A DNA stretch of 64,000 bases from Streptomyces sp. CoH27 (GCF_020181035.1 NZ_JAIQYY010000023.1:16512-80511); one strand, 5' to 3'; shown: positions 43,582 through 52,598, numbered from the stretch's first letter. The notes: generated by a model from the letters alone, not told the origin. Numbers and translations: made by a program.

Positions 43582-44292
43582 TCAGACGCCTGCCGCGCCC
43601 AGCAGCCGTCCGGCCGCGTAGGTGACCCCCATCGCCAGGGCCCCGCCCACCACGTTGCGCAGCACCGCGCGCCCGGGATCCGCCGCGCCGAGGCGGGCGC
43701 TGGCCCAGCCGGTGAGGACGAGGGCGGCCAGGACGGACAGGACGGTGACGGGGAGCCGCCAGGCGACCGGGGGCAGCACGATGGCCAGCAGCGGCAGCAG
43801 CGCGCCCACGGTGAACGCCAGGAAGCTCGCCCACGCGGCGTGCCAGGGGTTGGTCAGCTCCTCGGGGTCGATCCCGAGCTCCACGCGCGCGTGCGCCTGC
43901 AACGGATCCCGCGCGGTGAGCTGTTCGGCGGCCTCCCGGGCCACCTCCCGGGTGAGACCGCGTCCCTCCAGCAGGTTGGTCAGCTCCTCCAGTTCGGCCT
44001 CCGGCTGTTCCCGCAGTTCCCGCTTCTCCAGGGCCAGCGCGGCCTTCTCGGAGTCACGCTGGGCGGATACGGAGACGTACTCGCCGACCGCCATGGACAT
44101 CGACCCGGCGAGCAGGCCGGCGAGCCCGGCGGTGATGAGGGCGGACCTGCTCTGGGTCGCACCGGCGACGCCGACGACGATGCCCGCGGTGGAGACAATG
44201 CCGTCGTTCGCGCCGAGCACGGCGGCCCGCAGCCAGTTCAGCCGCGAACCGAGCGCGCCCCCGTGGGCCTCGTCATGGGTTGGTTCCGTCAC
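43582..44292 (-). CDS. VIT1/CCC1-family metal transporter
   Basis: 236 aa. CCC1/VIT1 signatures: LNWLRAAVLGANDGIVSTAGIVVGVAGA (helix 1), AVGEYVSVSAQRDSEKAALALEKREL (metal-binding helix with Glu residues), and three further helices at the C-terminus. Family members carry Fe2+ or Mn2+ out of the cytosol. About 140 bp separate its stop from the alcohol dehydrogenase start, on the same strand. Confidence 0.92.
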   Translation of the reverse strand: MTEPTHDEAHGGALGSRLNWLRAAVLGANDGIVSTAGIVVGVAGATQSRSALITAGLAGLLAGSMSMAVGEYVSVSAQRDSEKAALALEKRELREQPEAELEELTNLLEGRGLTREVAREAAEQLTARDPLQAHARVELGIDPEELTNPWHAAWASFLAFTVGALLPLLAIVLPPVAWRLPVTVLSVLAALVLTGWASARLGAADPGRAVLRNVVGGALAMGVTYAAGRLLGAAGV

Positions 44293-44561
44293 AGCAGGGA
44301 GGATCGCACTCCCGGGGCCGCTGCCCCGGCATCACCACACCCGGGCGGGGTCACCTCGCCGGTGACCGGCAACAGGACGACTCCGCAGAGCCGTTCGGGG
44401 GCTCGGACATGAACCCCGCGAGCCGGCGGGCGCGGTGCACCGGCCCCGGCACCGGGGCGGCCCTTCGTCCGGCGGCCGGCTGGGCCGGAGCCGCGGGCCG
44501 GACTGCGGCGGGGCCGCGGGCGGGTGTGGGACCGGGGTGTCAGTCGTGACCCGTATCCTCA

Positions 44562-45551
44562 ATGACCATGCTCGAAGACCGTGCGACCGCAGTGTCCTCC
44601 CCCACCCAGTGGCCGGCCGCGTATCCGAAGGGATACGCGGTCGTTGACGTGGAGACCACCGGCCTGGCCCGGGACGACCGGATCATCTCAGCGGCCGTGT
44701 ACCGGCTGGACGAGCGCGGCGAGGTCGAGGACCACTGGTACACGCTGGTCAACCCGGAGCGCGATCCGGGACCCGTGTGGATACACGGTCTGACGAGCGA
44801 GGTACTCGAAGGGGCGCCTCTGTTCACCGACATCGCCGAGGAGTTCGCGGCCCGGCTCGACGGCCGGGTGCTCGTCGCGCACAACGCCGTCTTCGACTGG
44901 CAGATGATCGCGCGGGAGTACGCGCGCGCGGAGCGCGAGGCGCCGGTGCGCCAGCGGCTGTGCACCATCGCGCTGTCGAAGGAGCTGGGGCTGCCGCTGC
45001 CCAACTTCAAGCTGGAGTCGCTGGCGGCGCACTACGGCGTCGTACAGCAGCGGGCGCACCACGCGCTGGACGACGCGCGCGTGCTGGCGGAGGCGTTCCG
45101 GCCGAGCCTGCGGGCCGCCGCGGCGGGCGGCGTACGGCTGCCGCTGCTGGAGTGCCGGCCACTGACGGAGTGGTCGGACCGCCCTGTGCCCCGGCAGGCC
45201 TCGGGCGGGTACGGCGGTTACCGGCCGAGCACGTGGCGCCCGTCCCGGAGGCGGCCCGCCTGCCCGTACCCCAACCCCGGCCGTTACGAAGACGGCAAAC
45301 GCCTCAAACAGGGCATGCGGGTGGCGTTCTCCGGGGACACCTCCACCGAGCGCGAGCTGCTGGAGGACCGGGCGACCGAGGCCGGGCTGCATGTGGCGTC
45401 CAGCATCTCCCGGCTGACCAGCCTGCTGGTGACCAACGACCCCGACTCGGGCACGTCCAAGGTGGTCAAGGCACGCCAGTTCGGCACCCCGGTGGTCGAC
45501 GAGGCCGCCTTCGGGCAGCTGCTGCGCGATGTCGAGCCCGCCGACGACTGA
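44562..45551 (+). CDS. DEDDh 3'-5' exonuclease with C-terminal BRCT domain
   Basis: 329 aa. Exonuclease domain (~25-190) with ExoI VVDVETTGL, ExoII VAHNAVFDWQMI and ExoIII HHALDDARVL, the DEDDh type related to DnaQ. A Pro/Arg-rich linker follows, then a BRCT domain (~245-329: MRVAFSGDTSTERELLEDRATEAGL, VDEAAFGQLL) that should bind DNA ends or phosphoproteins. A common actinobacterial repair-exonuclease fusion. Start ATG 44562. Confidence 0.93.
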   Translation: MTMLEDRATAVSSPTQWPAAYPKGYAVVDVETTGLARDDRIISAAVYRLDERGEVEDHWYTLVNPERDPGPVWIHGLTSEVLEGAPLFTDIAEEFAARLDGRVLVAHNAVFDWQMIAREYARAEREAPVRQRLCTIALSKELGLPLPNFKLESLAAHYGVVQQRAHHALDDARVLAEAFRPSLRAAAAGGVRLPLLECRPLTEWSDRPVPRQASGGYGGYRPSTWRPSRRRPACPYPNPGRYEDGKRLKQGMRVAFSGDTSTERELLEDRATEAGLHVASSISRLTSLLVTNDPDSGTSKVVKARQFGTPVVDEAAFGQLLRDVEPADD

Positions 45552-45574
45552 CCGGACGAGCGGGACAGCGGCCG

Positions 45575-45640
45575 ACGAAGGCACGAGTGGCCGCACGAAG
45601 GCGCGAGTGGCCGTACGCAGGCACGAGTGGCCGTACGAAC
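45575..45640. repeat. 20-bp tandem repeat, three copies plus a partial fourth
   Basis: Unit ACGAAGGCACGAGTGGCCGT begins at 45575, 45595 and 45615 with one or two changes per copy, and again partially at 45635. It lies in the 159-bp gap after the exonuclease stop. The period is not a multiple of three, so it is noncoding. Confidence 0.85.
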
Positions 45641-45710
45641 GGGTGATTGCCGTACGACTCACCCGGCGGCCGCTCGCCCGCGGCCGGGTGGGCGGCCCAC
45701 CCTGTGGCGC

Positions 45711-45944
45711 ATGGCGAAATGCGAAGTTTGCGGCAATGACTACGGAATGACCTTCGAGGTCCACGCCCAGGGCGCGGTGCACGTCTTCGACTGCTTCTCC
45801 TGTGCGATCCACCGCATGGCACCGGTCTGCGAGAACTGCAACACCTCGATCATCGGCCAGGGCGCGGAGGCGGACGGCAAGTTCTACTGCGGCGCGCACT
45901 GCGCCCGCGCAGCGGGAAAGGTGGGGATCGTCGACCGGGTGTGA
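45711..45944 (+). CDS. Prokaryotic metallothionein-like zinc-ribbon protein
   Basis: 77 aa with paired cysteines: CEVC (4-7), CFSC (~28-31), CENC (~40-43) and CGAHC (~60-64), with additional His residues. It fits the small bacterial metallothionein/zinc-ribbon family of actinomycetes, binding zinc or other thiophilic metals. The start is ATG 45711. Confidence 0.85.
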   Translation: MAKCEVCGNDYGMTFEVHAQGAVHVFDCFSCAIHRMAPVCENCNTSIIGQGAEADGKFYCGAHCARAAGKVGIVDRV

Positions 45945-45993
45945 CCCGGTACCCGCCTGAATGCGCCCCACGGCCCGGAGGTACCGTCGTGGG

Positions 45994-46815
45994 GTGCACC
46001 GCTACCGCTTCCTGTTGTCCGCCCAGTGGATCATCCTCACGCTCGTCGCGATCGCACTGATCCCGACGATGATCCGGCTCGGCTTCTGGCAGGGGCACCG
46101 GTACGACGAGCGCACCGCGCGCAACAACCTGGTCTCCGAGGCGCTGCACGCCAAGCCGGTCCCGGTCGAGCAGCTCTCCTCCCCCGGCCACGCCGTGACC
46201 CGCACGGAGAAGTACCGCACGGTCACCGCGACCGGCACCTTCGACACCGCCAAGGAGGAAGTGGTCCGGCGCCGGACCAACTCCGACAACGAGGTCGGCT
46301 TCCACGTGCTCACCCCGTTCGTCCTCACCGACGGCAAGGTGCTGCTCGTCAATCGCGGCTGGATCCCCGCCAACGGCGCCCAGACCGCCTTCCCGAAGAT
46401 CCCCGCCCCGCCGGCCGGCCGGACCACCATCACCGGCCGGCTGATGGCCGACGAGACCACCGCGGCGAGCGGCATCAAGAACGTCCAAGGCCTGCCCCAC
46501 CGGCAGATCATGCTGATCAACAGCGCACAGCAGGCGCATCGGCTCGGCGCCCAGGTGCTCGGCGGTTACGTCGAGCAGACCGGGCCGCAGACCGACTCCC
46601 CGGAGCAGATCTCCGACCCGGGCAGCGAGGACGCCCCGCTGAACTACGCGTACATGATCCAGTGGTGGCTGTTCGCCGCGGGCGTCCCGGTCGGCTGGTG
46701 GTTCCTGCTCCGGCGCGAGATCCGCGACCAGGAGGAGGCCGCGGCGGCCGAGGCCGCGACGGACGCGCAGGAGAAGCCGGAGAAGCCCGAGGAGACGGAA
46801 CCCGCCGCCGTGTGA
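45994..46815 (+). CDS. SURF1-family cytochrome oxidase assembly protein
   Basis: 273 aa from GTG 45994. N-terminal helix WIILTLVAIALIPTMIRLGFWQ and the family signature LGFWQxxR, periplasmic domain with VLLVNRGWIPANG, then a C-terminal helix MIQWWLFAAGVPVGWWFLLRRE. SURF1 helps insert heme A into cytochrome c oxidase. The C-terminal tail is Glu/Ala/Pro-rich. An in-frame ATG at 45961 would add 11 basic residues. Confidence 0.92.
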   Translation: MHRYRFLLSAQWIILTLVAIALIPTMIRLGFWQGHRYDERTARNNLVSEALHAKPVPVEQLSSPGHAVTRTEKYRTVTATGTFDTAKEEVVRRRTNSDNEVGFHVLTPFVLTDGKVLLVNRGWIPANGAQTAFPKIPAPPAGRTTITGRLMADETTAASGIKNVQGLPHRQIMLINSAQQAHRLGAQVLGGYVEQTGPQTDSPEQISDPGSEDAPLNYAYMIQWWLFAAGVPVGWWFLLRREIRDQEEAAAAEAATDAQEKPEKPEETEPAAV

Positions 46816-46898
46816 TCCAGGGGCGCGCGGGGAACGGCATTTCACTCCCCCGGCGCACCACCTGATTGGCCCCCAGGCCGTCCGGGAAACCGGATCCC

Positions 46899-48683
46899 GT
46901 GAACGCGCGCATCGAGGACTACGCCGTCATCGGGGACGAACAGACCGCGGCCCTGGTCGGCCGCGACGGGTCGATCGACTGGCTGTGCCTGCCCCGCTTC
47001 GACTCCGGCGCCTGCTTCGCGAAGCTGCTGGGCGACGAGGACCACGGCTACTGGCGGATCGCGCCCAAGGGGGCCGGCGCCTGCACGCGCCGCGCCTACC
47101 GGACCGACACCCTCGTCCTGGACACCGCGTGGAAGACCGACGAGGGCACCGTACGCGTCACCGACCTGATGCCGCAGCGCGACCGCGCGCCCGACGTCGT
47201 ACGCATCGTGGAGGGCGTCAGCGGACACGTCACCGTCCGCAGCACCCTGCGGCTGCGCTTCGACTACGGCTCGATCGTCCCCTGGATGCGGCGCTCCGAC
47301 GGCCACCGGGTCGCCGTCGCCGGGCCGGACTCGGTGTGGCTGCGCGCCGAGCCGCACGTGGACATGTGGGGCGAGGACTTCGGCACCCACTCCGAGTTCA
47401 CCGTCGGCAAAGGCCAGCGGGTCGCGTTCGTGCTGACGTGGCACCCCTCGCACGAGCCGCGCCCCCCGCTCGTCGACCCGTACAAGGCACTGACCGCCAG
47501 CGTCAAGGACTGGCGGCGCTGGGCCTCCCGCTGCCGCTACGACGGGCCGTACCGGGACGCCGTCGTACGCTCCCTGATCACGCTCAAGGCCCTCACCTAC
47601 GCCCCGACCGGCGGGATCGTCGCCGCGGCCACCACCTCGCTGCCCGAGGAGCTGGGCGGGGTGCGCAACTGGGACTACCGCTACTGCTGGCTGCGCGACT
47701 CCACCCTCACCCTCGGTGCCCTGCTCCACGCCGGCTACCACAAGGAGGCCGAGGCCTGGCGTGACTGGCTGCTGCGCGCGGTCGCGGGCGACCCGGCGGA
47801 CCTGCAGATCATGTACGGCCTGGGCGGTGAGCGCCGGCTGCCGGAGTGGGAGCTGTCCTGGCTGCCCGGCTTCGCCGACTCCGCGCCGGTACGCGTCGGC
47901 AACGGCGCCGTCGGCCAGCTCCAGCTGGACGTGTACGGCGAGGTCATGGACTCGCTGTACCTGGCGCGCGGCGCGGGCCTGCCCAGCAAGCCGCACATGT
48001 GGGCCATCCAGCGCTCGCTGATGACGTTCCTCCAGTCGTCCTGGCAGCAGCCCGACGAGGGCCTGTGGGAAGTGCGCGGCGGCCGGCGCCAGTTCGTGCA
48101 CTCCAAGGTGATGGTGTGGGTGGCCGCCGACCGCGCCGTACGGACCCTGGAGAAGTACCCGGAGCTGGAGGGCGACGCGGACGGCTGGCGGGCGATGCGC
48201 GACGAGGTGCACCGGGAGGTGTGCGAGCAGGGCTACGACGCGCGGCGGAAGACCTTCACCCAGTACTACGGCTCGCGCGAACTGGACGCCGCGCTGCTGC
48301 TGATCCCCCGGGTCGGCTTCCTGCCGCCCGACGACCCGCGCGTGATCGGCACGGTCGACGCGATCCGTGAGGACCTGGGTCACGGCGGCTTCGTGCGGCG
48401 TTACGACACCGACGCGATCGGCGTCGACGGCATGCCGGGCGGCGAGGGCGCGTTCCTCGCCTGCTCGTTCTGGCTCGCGGACGCGCTGCATCTGACGGGC
48501 CGGGAGGACGAGGCCCGGGAGCTGTTCGAACGGCTGGTGGGCCTCACCAGCGACGTGGGGCTGCTGGCGGAGGAGTACGACCCCGGGCTGGGCCGCCAGG
48601 TGGGCAACTTCCCGCAGGCTTTCAGTCATATCGCCCTGGTGAACACCGCCCTCACGCTCTTCGGGGAGGACGAGGCAGGATAG
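46899..48683 (+). CDS. Glycoside hydrolase family 15 protein (trehalase/glucoamylase-like)
   Basis: 594 aa from GTG 46899. The N-terminus IEDYAVIGDEQTAALVGRDGSIDWLCLPRFDS and the central NWDYRYCWLRDSTLTLGALL (catalytic-domain signature), SWLPGFADSAPVRVGNGA and CSFWLADALHL define the GH15 class found in actinobacterial trehalases and glucodextranases. No signal peptide, so cytosolic; it probably acts on trehalose or a small alpha-glucan. It lies 5 bp before an SDR gene, with which it may form an operon. Confidence 0.9.
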   Translation: MNARIEDYAVIGDEQTAALVGRDGSIDWLCLPRFDSGACFAKLLGDEDHGYWRIAPKGAGACTRRAYRTDTLVLDTAWKTDEGTVRVTDLMPQRDRAPDVVRIVEGVSGHVTVRSTLRLRFDYGSIVPWMRRSDGHRVAVAGPDSVWLRAEPHVDMWGEDFGTHSEFTVGKGQRVAFVLTWHPSHEPRPPLVDPYKALTASVKDWRRWASRCRYDGPYRDAVVRSLITLKALTYAPTGGIVAAATTSLPEELGGVRNWDYRYCWLRDSTLTLGALLHAGYHKEAEAWRDWLLRAVAGDPADLQIMYGLGGERRLPEWELSWLPGFADSAPVRVGNGAVGQLQLDVYGEVMDSLYLARGAGLPSKPHMWAIQRSLMTFLQSSWQQPDEGLWEVRGGRRQFVHSKVMVWVAADRAVRTLEKYPELEGDADGWRAMRDEVHREVCEQGYDARRKTFTQYYGSRELDAALLLIPRVGFLPPDDPRVIGTVDAIREDLGHGGFVRRYDTDAIGVDGMPGGEGAFLACSFWLADALHLTGREDEARELFERLVGLTSDVGLLAEEYDPGLGRQVGNFPQAFSHIALVNTALTLFGEDEAG

Positions 48684-48688
48684 GGGCC

Positions 48689-49444
48689 ATGGATCTTGGA
48701 CTGAAGGACCGGGTGTACGTCGTCACCGGGGCGACGCGCGGGCTGGGCAACGCCGCCGCGCGGGAACTCGTCGCGGACGGGGCGAAGGTCGTGATCACCG
48801 GCCGGGACGAGAAGCGGGTGGCCGACGCCGCCGCCGAGCTGGGCCCGGACGCGCTGGGCGTGGCCGTGGACAACTCCGACGCCGAGGCTCCCGAGCGGCT
48901 GATCGCGGCCGCCCGTGAGCGGTTCGGCGGCTTCCACGGCGTGCTGGTGAGCGTGGGCGGGCCGCCGCCCGGGTTCGTCGCGGACAACACCGACGAGCAG
49001 TGGCGCGGCGCGTTCGAGTCGGTGTTCCTCGGCGCGGTGCGGCTCGCGCGGGCGGCAGCGGCGGAGCTGGAGCCGGGCGGGGTCATCGGGTTCGTGCTGT
49101 CCGCTTCGGTGCACGAACCGATCGCGGGGCTGACCATCTCCAACGGCCTGCGGCCGGGGCTCGCCGGGTTCGCCAAGTCGCTCGCGGACGAGCTGGGGCC
49201 GCGGGGGATCCGGGTGCTGGGGCTGCTGCCGTCGCGCATCGACACGGACCGCGTACGCGAGCTCGACGGGCTGTCCGCGGATCCTGAGGCCACTCGGGCC
49301 GCGAACGAGTCCCGGATCCCGTTGCGGCGGTACGGGGCGCCGGAGGAGTTCGGGAAGGTTGCGGCGTTCTTGCTGTCTCCGGCCGCTTCGTATCTGACGG
49401 GAGTCATGCTGCCGGTGGACGGGGGCATGCGGCACGGGTTCTGA
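48689..49444 (+). CDS. Short-chain dehydrogenase/reductase (SDR)
   Basis: 251 aa. Cofactor loop TGATRGLGNAAA (~12-23); the catalytic region has SASVHEPIAGLTISNGLRPGLAGFAKSLA, where the canonical YxxxK is not obvious (Asn-Gly-Leu-Arg-Pro replaces it). The C-terminus LTGVMLPVDGGMRHGF is typical SDR. The loss of Tyr/Lys suggests an atypical or reduced-function member. It follows GH15 by 5 bp. Confidence 0.85.
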   Translation: MDLGLKDRVYVVTGATRGLGNAAARELVADGAKVVITGRDEKRVADAAAELGPDALGVAVDNSDAEAPERLIAAARERFGGFHGVLVSVGGPPPGFVADNTDEQWRGAFESVFLGAVRLARAAAAELEPGGVIGFVLSASVHEPIAGLTISNGLRPGLAGFAKSLADELGPRGIRVLGLLPSRIDTDRVRELDGLSADPEATRAANESRIPLRRYGAPEEFGKVAAFLLSPAASYLTGVMLPVDGGMRHGF

Positions 49445-49450
49445 CGATCG

Positions 49451-50041
49451 TCAGGTGACCCTTTCCGCATGGTGCTTGACCGCTCGCAGGCATACTTCCG
49501 CCGGAAGAGTCGCCAGCCTCGCCGATTCGCGTGCGTGGGTCAGGGCCTCGGCCGTGAACGTGTCCAGGGCCGTCGCCGGGTCCACGTGGGGCTCCAGTCG
49601 GAGCAGGATCCTTGCCGTGGGTGCCGTACGGCGGCCGCGCAGGAGGACCTCGGTGTGGGCCACGCCCTCCTGCCGGCCGGCCTCCTGGGCCAGCGCCAGC
49701 TCCAGGGCCCTGCCGCGCAGGAGGGCGAAGTCGCCGTCGCCGGTGTCGATGAGGATCTCGCTCAGCCGGCGGCGGCGCAGGACCGCCGTGAGCCACCACA
49801 GGGCCAGCAGGACGATGACCGCCAGGCCGGCCAGGACGGCCGGCCACCACCAGTCCGCGTGCCGCCATCGGGTGCGCTCGGCGCGGCTCAGGAGGACGTC
49901 GTGCGGGCCGCTGTGGAGCCACCAGGAGGGCATCGGCGCGCCCAGGCCGGCGGCCAGTACGGCGCCGCCGAGCACCAGCAGGAGCAGGCCGGCGAGGGCC
50001 AGCAGGACGCGGTTGAGACGCCCCGTGCGCATCGCCGTCAC
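49451..50041 (-). CDS. AmaP-like alkaline-shock membrane anchor
   Basis: 196 aa. Two N-terminal helices (LNRVLLALAGLLLLVLGGAVLAAGLG and WWWPAVLAGLAVIVLLALWWLT), then a soluble AmaP domain (LSEILIDTGDGDFALLRGRALE). AmaP holds Asp23 proteins at the membrane. GTG start overlaps the stop of the preceding gene. Last gene of the Asp23 cluster; its end is 6 bp from the convergent SDR. Confidence 0.8.
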   Translation of the reverse strand: MTAMRTGRLNRVLLALAGLLLLVLGGAVLAAGLGAPMPSWWLHSGPHDVLLSRAERTRWRHADWWWPAVLAGLAVIVLLALWWLTAVLRRRRLSEILIDTGDGDFALLRGRALELALAQEAGRQEGVAHTEVLLRGRRTAPTARILLRLEPHVDPATALDTFTAEALTHARESARLATLPAEVCLRAVKHHAERVT

Positions 50042-50652
50042 CCCTTCCGTCCGGGCCGCGCGACCCGCAGGGCCAAGGTGGGCGGCCGGGCCAGGCCGAG
50101 GCCCCGGAGCGCGTCGTTCAGCGTGAGCGCCAGATCGGCGCGTACGTCGTCCAGGTCACGGAAGTGCGAGACGGCGCGGACGTCGGCCTTCGTACGGCGC
50201 ATCCGCACCTGTACCGAGCGGACCCCGGACACGTCCAGGGCCCGGTCGCGCAGCAGCAGCGCCGCCGCCTCACGCAGGAGCGCGGCGCGGACGTCGGGGT
50301 GCGGGGGCCGCATCGGCAGCAGACCGCGCCGGCCGGGCGTGACCGCGAGGACGATCAGCCACAGGCCGAGGGCGACGGCGACCCCCGCGCCGGTCAGTAC
50401 CCAGATGTCGTCCAGCTGCCGTTCGGCCAGTTGCCGGGCCAGTGCGCGGCGCCAGCGCATCGCCGGGCGGTGGGCGCGCACGGCGGCGACGTCGTACAGC
50501 AGCAGGCCGGCGCCGGCCACGAGCAGGACGGCGACGACGGCGGCCGGGACCCGGCGCGGCGACCAGAAGCGGCGGCTGCCGCGCGGGGCTGGCGGCGCGG
50601 CGGGCGGGGGCTTGTCGAGGGTCGGGGTGGTCGTCGGCGGCTCGCTCATCAC
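50038..50652 (-). CDS. DUF6286-type membrane protein of the Asp23 cluster
   Basis: 204 aa. Pro-rich head, two helices (VPAAVVAVLLVAGAGLLLYDVAAV and VLTGAGVAVALGLWLIVLAV), then a domain with VSGVRSVQVRMRRTKADVRAVSHF typical of the DUF6286 proteins found with Asp23 genes in Streptomyces. GTG 50652 (or ATG 50649) overlaps the preceding stop, so translation is coupled. Confidence 0.7.
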   Translation of the reverse strand: MMSEPPTTTPTLDKPPPAAPPAPRGSRRFWSPRRVPAAVVAVLLVAGAGLLLYDVAAVRAHRPAMRWRRALARQLAERQLDDIWVLTGAGVAVALGLWLIVLAVTPGRRGLLPMRPPHPDVRAALLREAAALLLRDRALDVSGVRSVQVRMRRTKADVRAVSHFRDLDDVRADLALTLNDALRGLGLARPPTLALRVARPGRKG

Positions 50653-51020
50653 GCCCTCCCGTGGACCGTGCCGGGTGCCGGTGCCGGATGCAGCCGTTCG
50701 ATCTCCACGGCGACCTCGGGCACCTCCATGTCCACCAACGCGCTTACCCGCTCGGTGACGTGACGACGCACGGCGGCGCTGTGGGCGCCGATGTCGCAGG
50801 GGTAGCCGAGTTCGAGGTGGACCCGGATGCGGGCGGTCTCATGGTGGACGACGACCGTGGCGTGCGGGGCGGCGGCGTCGGCGGGCGGGGACGGCAGCGC
50901 CTCGCGGGCGGCCTGTGCGGCGATCTTCGCCACGACCCGGTCGGCGATCCGCAGGGCGCCGCGCTCGCCGGGCGGCGCGAGAGGCGGGCGCGGGCGCACC
51001 ACCCCGGTCTCGGCGCTCAC
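50649..51020 (-). CDS. Asp23/Gls24 family protein (second copy)
   Basis: 123 aa. Core Asp23 pattern: LRIADRVVAKIAAQAAREAL, then HATVVVHHETARIRVHLELGYPCDIGAHSAAVRRHVTERVSALVDMEVPEVAVEI. Start GTG 51020, 6 bp after the stop of the preceding small gene. It is shorter than the first Asp23 gene and lacks the acidic tail. Confidence 0.8.
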   Translation of the reverse strand: MSAETGVVRPRPPLAPPGERGALRIADRVVAKIAAQAAREALPSPPADAAAPHATVVVHHETARIRVHLELGYPCDIGAHSAAVRRHVTERVSALVDMEVPEVAVEIERLHPAPAPGTVHGRA

Positions 51021-51026
51021 CGCCGG

Positions 51027-51218
51027 TCACCTCCGCCGGTCGCGCCGGTCGCGGGTGCGGAAGAAGTCACCGGGTTCCAGGTCGCCCTCCGCGAACCGGC
51101 CGACGACGAACCCGATCGCCCCCAGCGCCGCCACCAGCAGGAACGCGCCGAACCCGCCGAAGTACCCGGCGAAGCCCAGCGCCATCCCGGCGATCATGCC
51201 GACCACGGCCATGCTCAT
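51027..51218 (-). CDS. Small glycine-rich membrane protein of the Asp23 cluster
   Basis: 63 aa: MSMAVVGMIAGMALGFAGYFGG, a helical hairpin, then FRTRDRRDRRR. It has the length and position of DUF2273-like proteins in Asp23/AmaP operons of other Gram-positives. Start ATG 51218. Confidence 0.65.
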   Translation of the reverse strand: MSMAVVGMIAGMALGFAGYFGGFGAFLLVAALGAIGFVVGRFAEGDLEPGDFFRTRDRRDRRR

Positions 51219-51292
51219 GCAACGCTCCTCAACTCGTCGGCGTGCGGGTCCGGGGCTGTGTCCGACCGCGGTCCGGCCGAAGCCCGGCCGGA

Positions 51293-51763
51293 TCACTGGA
51301 TCCGGGGCTCGGCCTCCTCTTCCTCTTCCTCGGGCAGCTTGACGTCGCTCACCGCGATGTTGACCTCCACGACCTCAAGCCCGGTCATGCGTTCCACGGC
51401 GGTGATCACGTTCTCGCGCACCGCGCGGGCGACGTCGGTGATCGAGACGCCGTAGTCCACGACGATCTCCAGGTCGAGTGCCGTCTGCACCTCGCCGACC
51501 TCGGCCTTGACGCCCCGCGTCACCGACTTGGAGCCGCCCGGCACCCGGTCGCGCACGGCGCCGAAGGTGCGGGCCAGCCCGCTGCCGAGGGCGTGCACGC
51601 CGACCACGTCCCGGGCCGCGAGCCCGGCGATCTTCTCCACGACGCCGTCGGCGATGGTGGTCCGCCCGCGGACCGCCGGGTCACCGCCGCCACGCCGGGT
51701 GGGCTTGCGGGTCGACAGCTGCGGCTCCTGCTCACCCTCTGGGGTCGTCGTCATGTCGGTCAT
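51293..51763 (-). CDS. Asp23/Gls24 family envelope stress protein (first copy)
   Basis: 156 aa. Asp23 core: GRTTIADGVVEKIAGLAARDVVGVHALG, then DLEIVVDYGVSITDVARAVRENVITAVERMTGLEVVEVNI, and an acidic tail EEEEEEAEPRIQ. First gene of the five-gene membrane-stress cluster (Asp23, small membrane protein, Asp23, DUF6286, AmaP). Start ATG 51763. Confidence 0.9.
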   Translation of the reverse strand: MTDMTTTPEGEQEPQLSTRKPTRRGGGDPAVRGRTTIADGVVEKIAGLAARDVVGVHALGSGLARTFGAVRDRVPGGSKSVTRGVKAEVGEVQTALDLEIVVDYGVSITDVARAVRENVITAVERMTGLEVVEVNIAVSDVKLPEEEEEEAEPRIQ

Positions 51764-51850
51764 CGCCGTACGTCCCTTTCGGTCGTCGTCTCCCGACCAC
51801 CGTACGCATGGTTCCCCGCCCGCGCGCCGGGGATGCGGCAGGCTGGTGGA

Positions 51851-52564
51851 ATGACGGCGGAGCGGTGGACACGGACTGTGCGGGACCAGTTGGGGCTCGG
51901 CAGGCTGCTGCCGCTCGGCGGTCCGGGCGACGGCGCGTGGATCGCGGAGGCGGCCGCCTCCGCCGTACTGGAGCGCGCGGCCGCGGACGCGGTGTCCGGG
52001 GTGCGGCTGGGCGCGCTGCGCATCGCCCTCGCCGATCCGGACGACGTGCACGAGCCCGCCGTACCGCCCCCGCCGGGTGCGCTGCCCCCGGGCGCGCTGC
52101 GGCTGACGGCGGACTTCGCGGCGACGGCCGTCGAACCCCTGCCTGCGGTGGCGTCCCGGCTGCGGCTGCGGCTGGCGACGGCCGCGACGCGTCAGCTCGG
52201 CCTGGTGGTGACGGAGGTGGACCTCCGGGTGACCGGCCTGCTGGATGCGCGGGAGCCGGCCCGAAAGGTGCGTCCGCCACGGCCGGCACCGGCCCGGGAA
52301 CCCACGGATCCGGACGAGGCGCGGGCGGCCGCGGCCGCGCTGTCGGTGCCGGGGGTGCGGGAGTTGACGGCGTCGCTCGGCCGGGCGGTACGTCTGGAGC
52401 GACGCCCGGCCGGTACGGCACTGCCGCACCGGCACGCGCGCGTGGAACTGACGACCGGCGCGGACCACCGGGCCGTCGAGGTGGCCCGGCGGGTCCGCAC
52501 GGCCGTACGGGACGCGCTGGCGGACCGGCCGACGGTGGCGGTGCTGATCACGGCGGTGGACTGA
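51851..52564 (+). CDS. Hypothetical protein divergent from the Asp23 cluster
   Basis: 237 aa. Two Asp23-like halves are suggested: VSGVRLGALRIALADPDD near residue 55 and VPGVRELTASLGRAVRLERR near 165, with HARVELTTGADHRAVEVARRVRTAVRDALAD at the end. Members are sometimes called 'nucleopolyhedrovirus P10 family', which is not meaningful. It is divergent from the Asp23 gene with 87 bp between, so it probably belongs to the same envelope function. Confidence 0.65.
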   Translation: MTAERWTRTVRDQLGLGRLLPLGGPGDGAWIAEAAASAVLERAAADAVSGVRLGALRIALADPDDVHEPAVPPPPGALPPGALRLTADFAATAVEPLPAVASRLRLRLATAATRQLGLVVTEVDLRVTGLLDAREPARKVRPPRPAPAREPTDPDEARAAAAALSVPGVRELTASLGRAVRLERRPAGTALPHRHARVELTTGADHRAVEVARRVRTAVRDALADRPTVAVLITAVD

Positions 52565-52598
52565 CCGGCCGGCGCGGGGCGTCCGACCGGTGCGGGAT

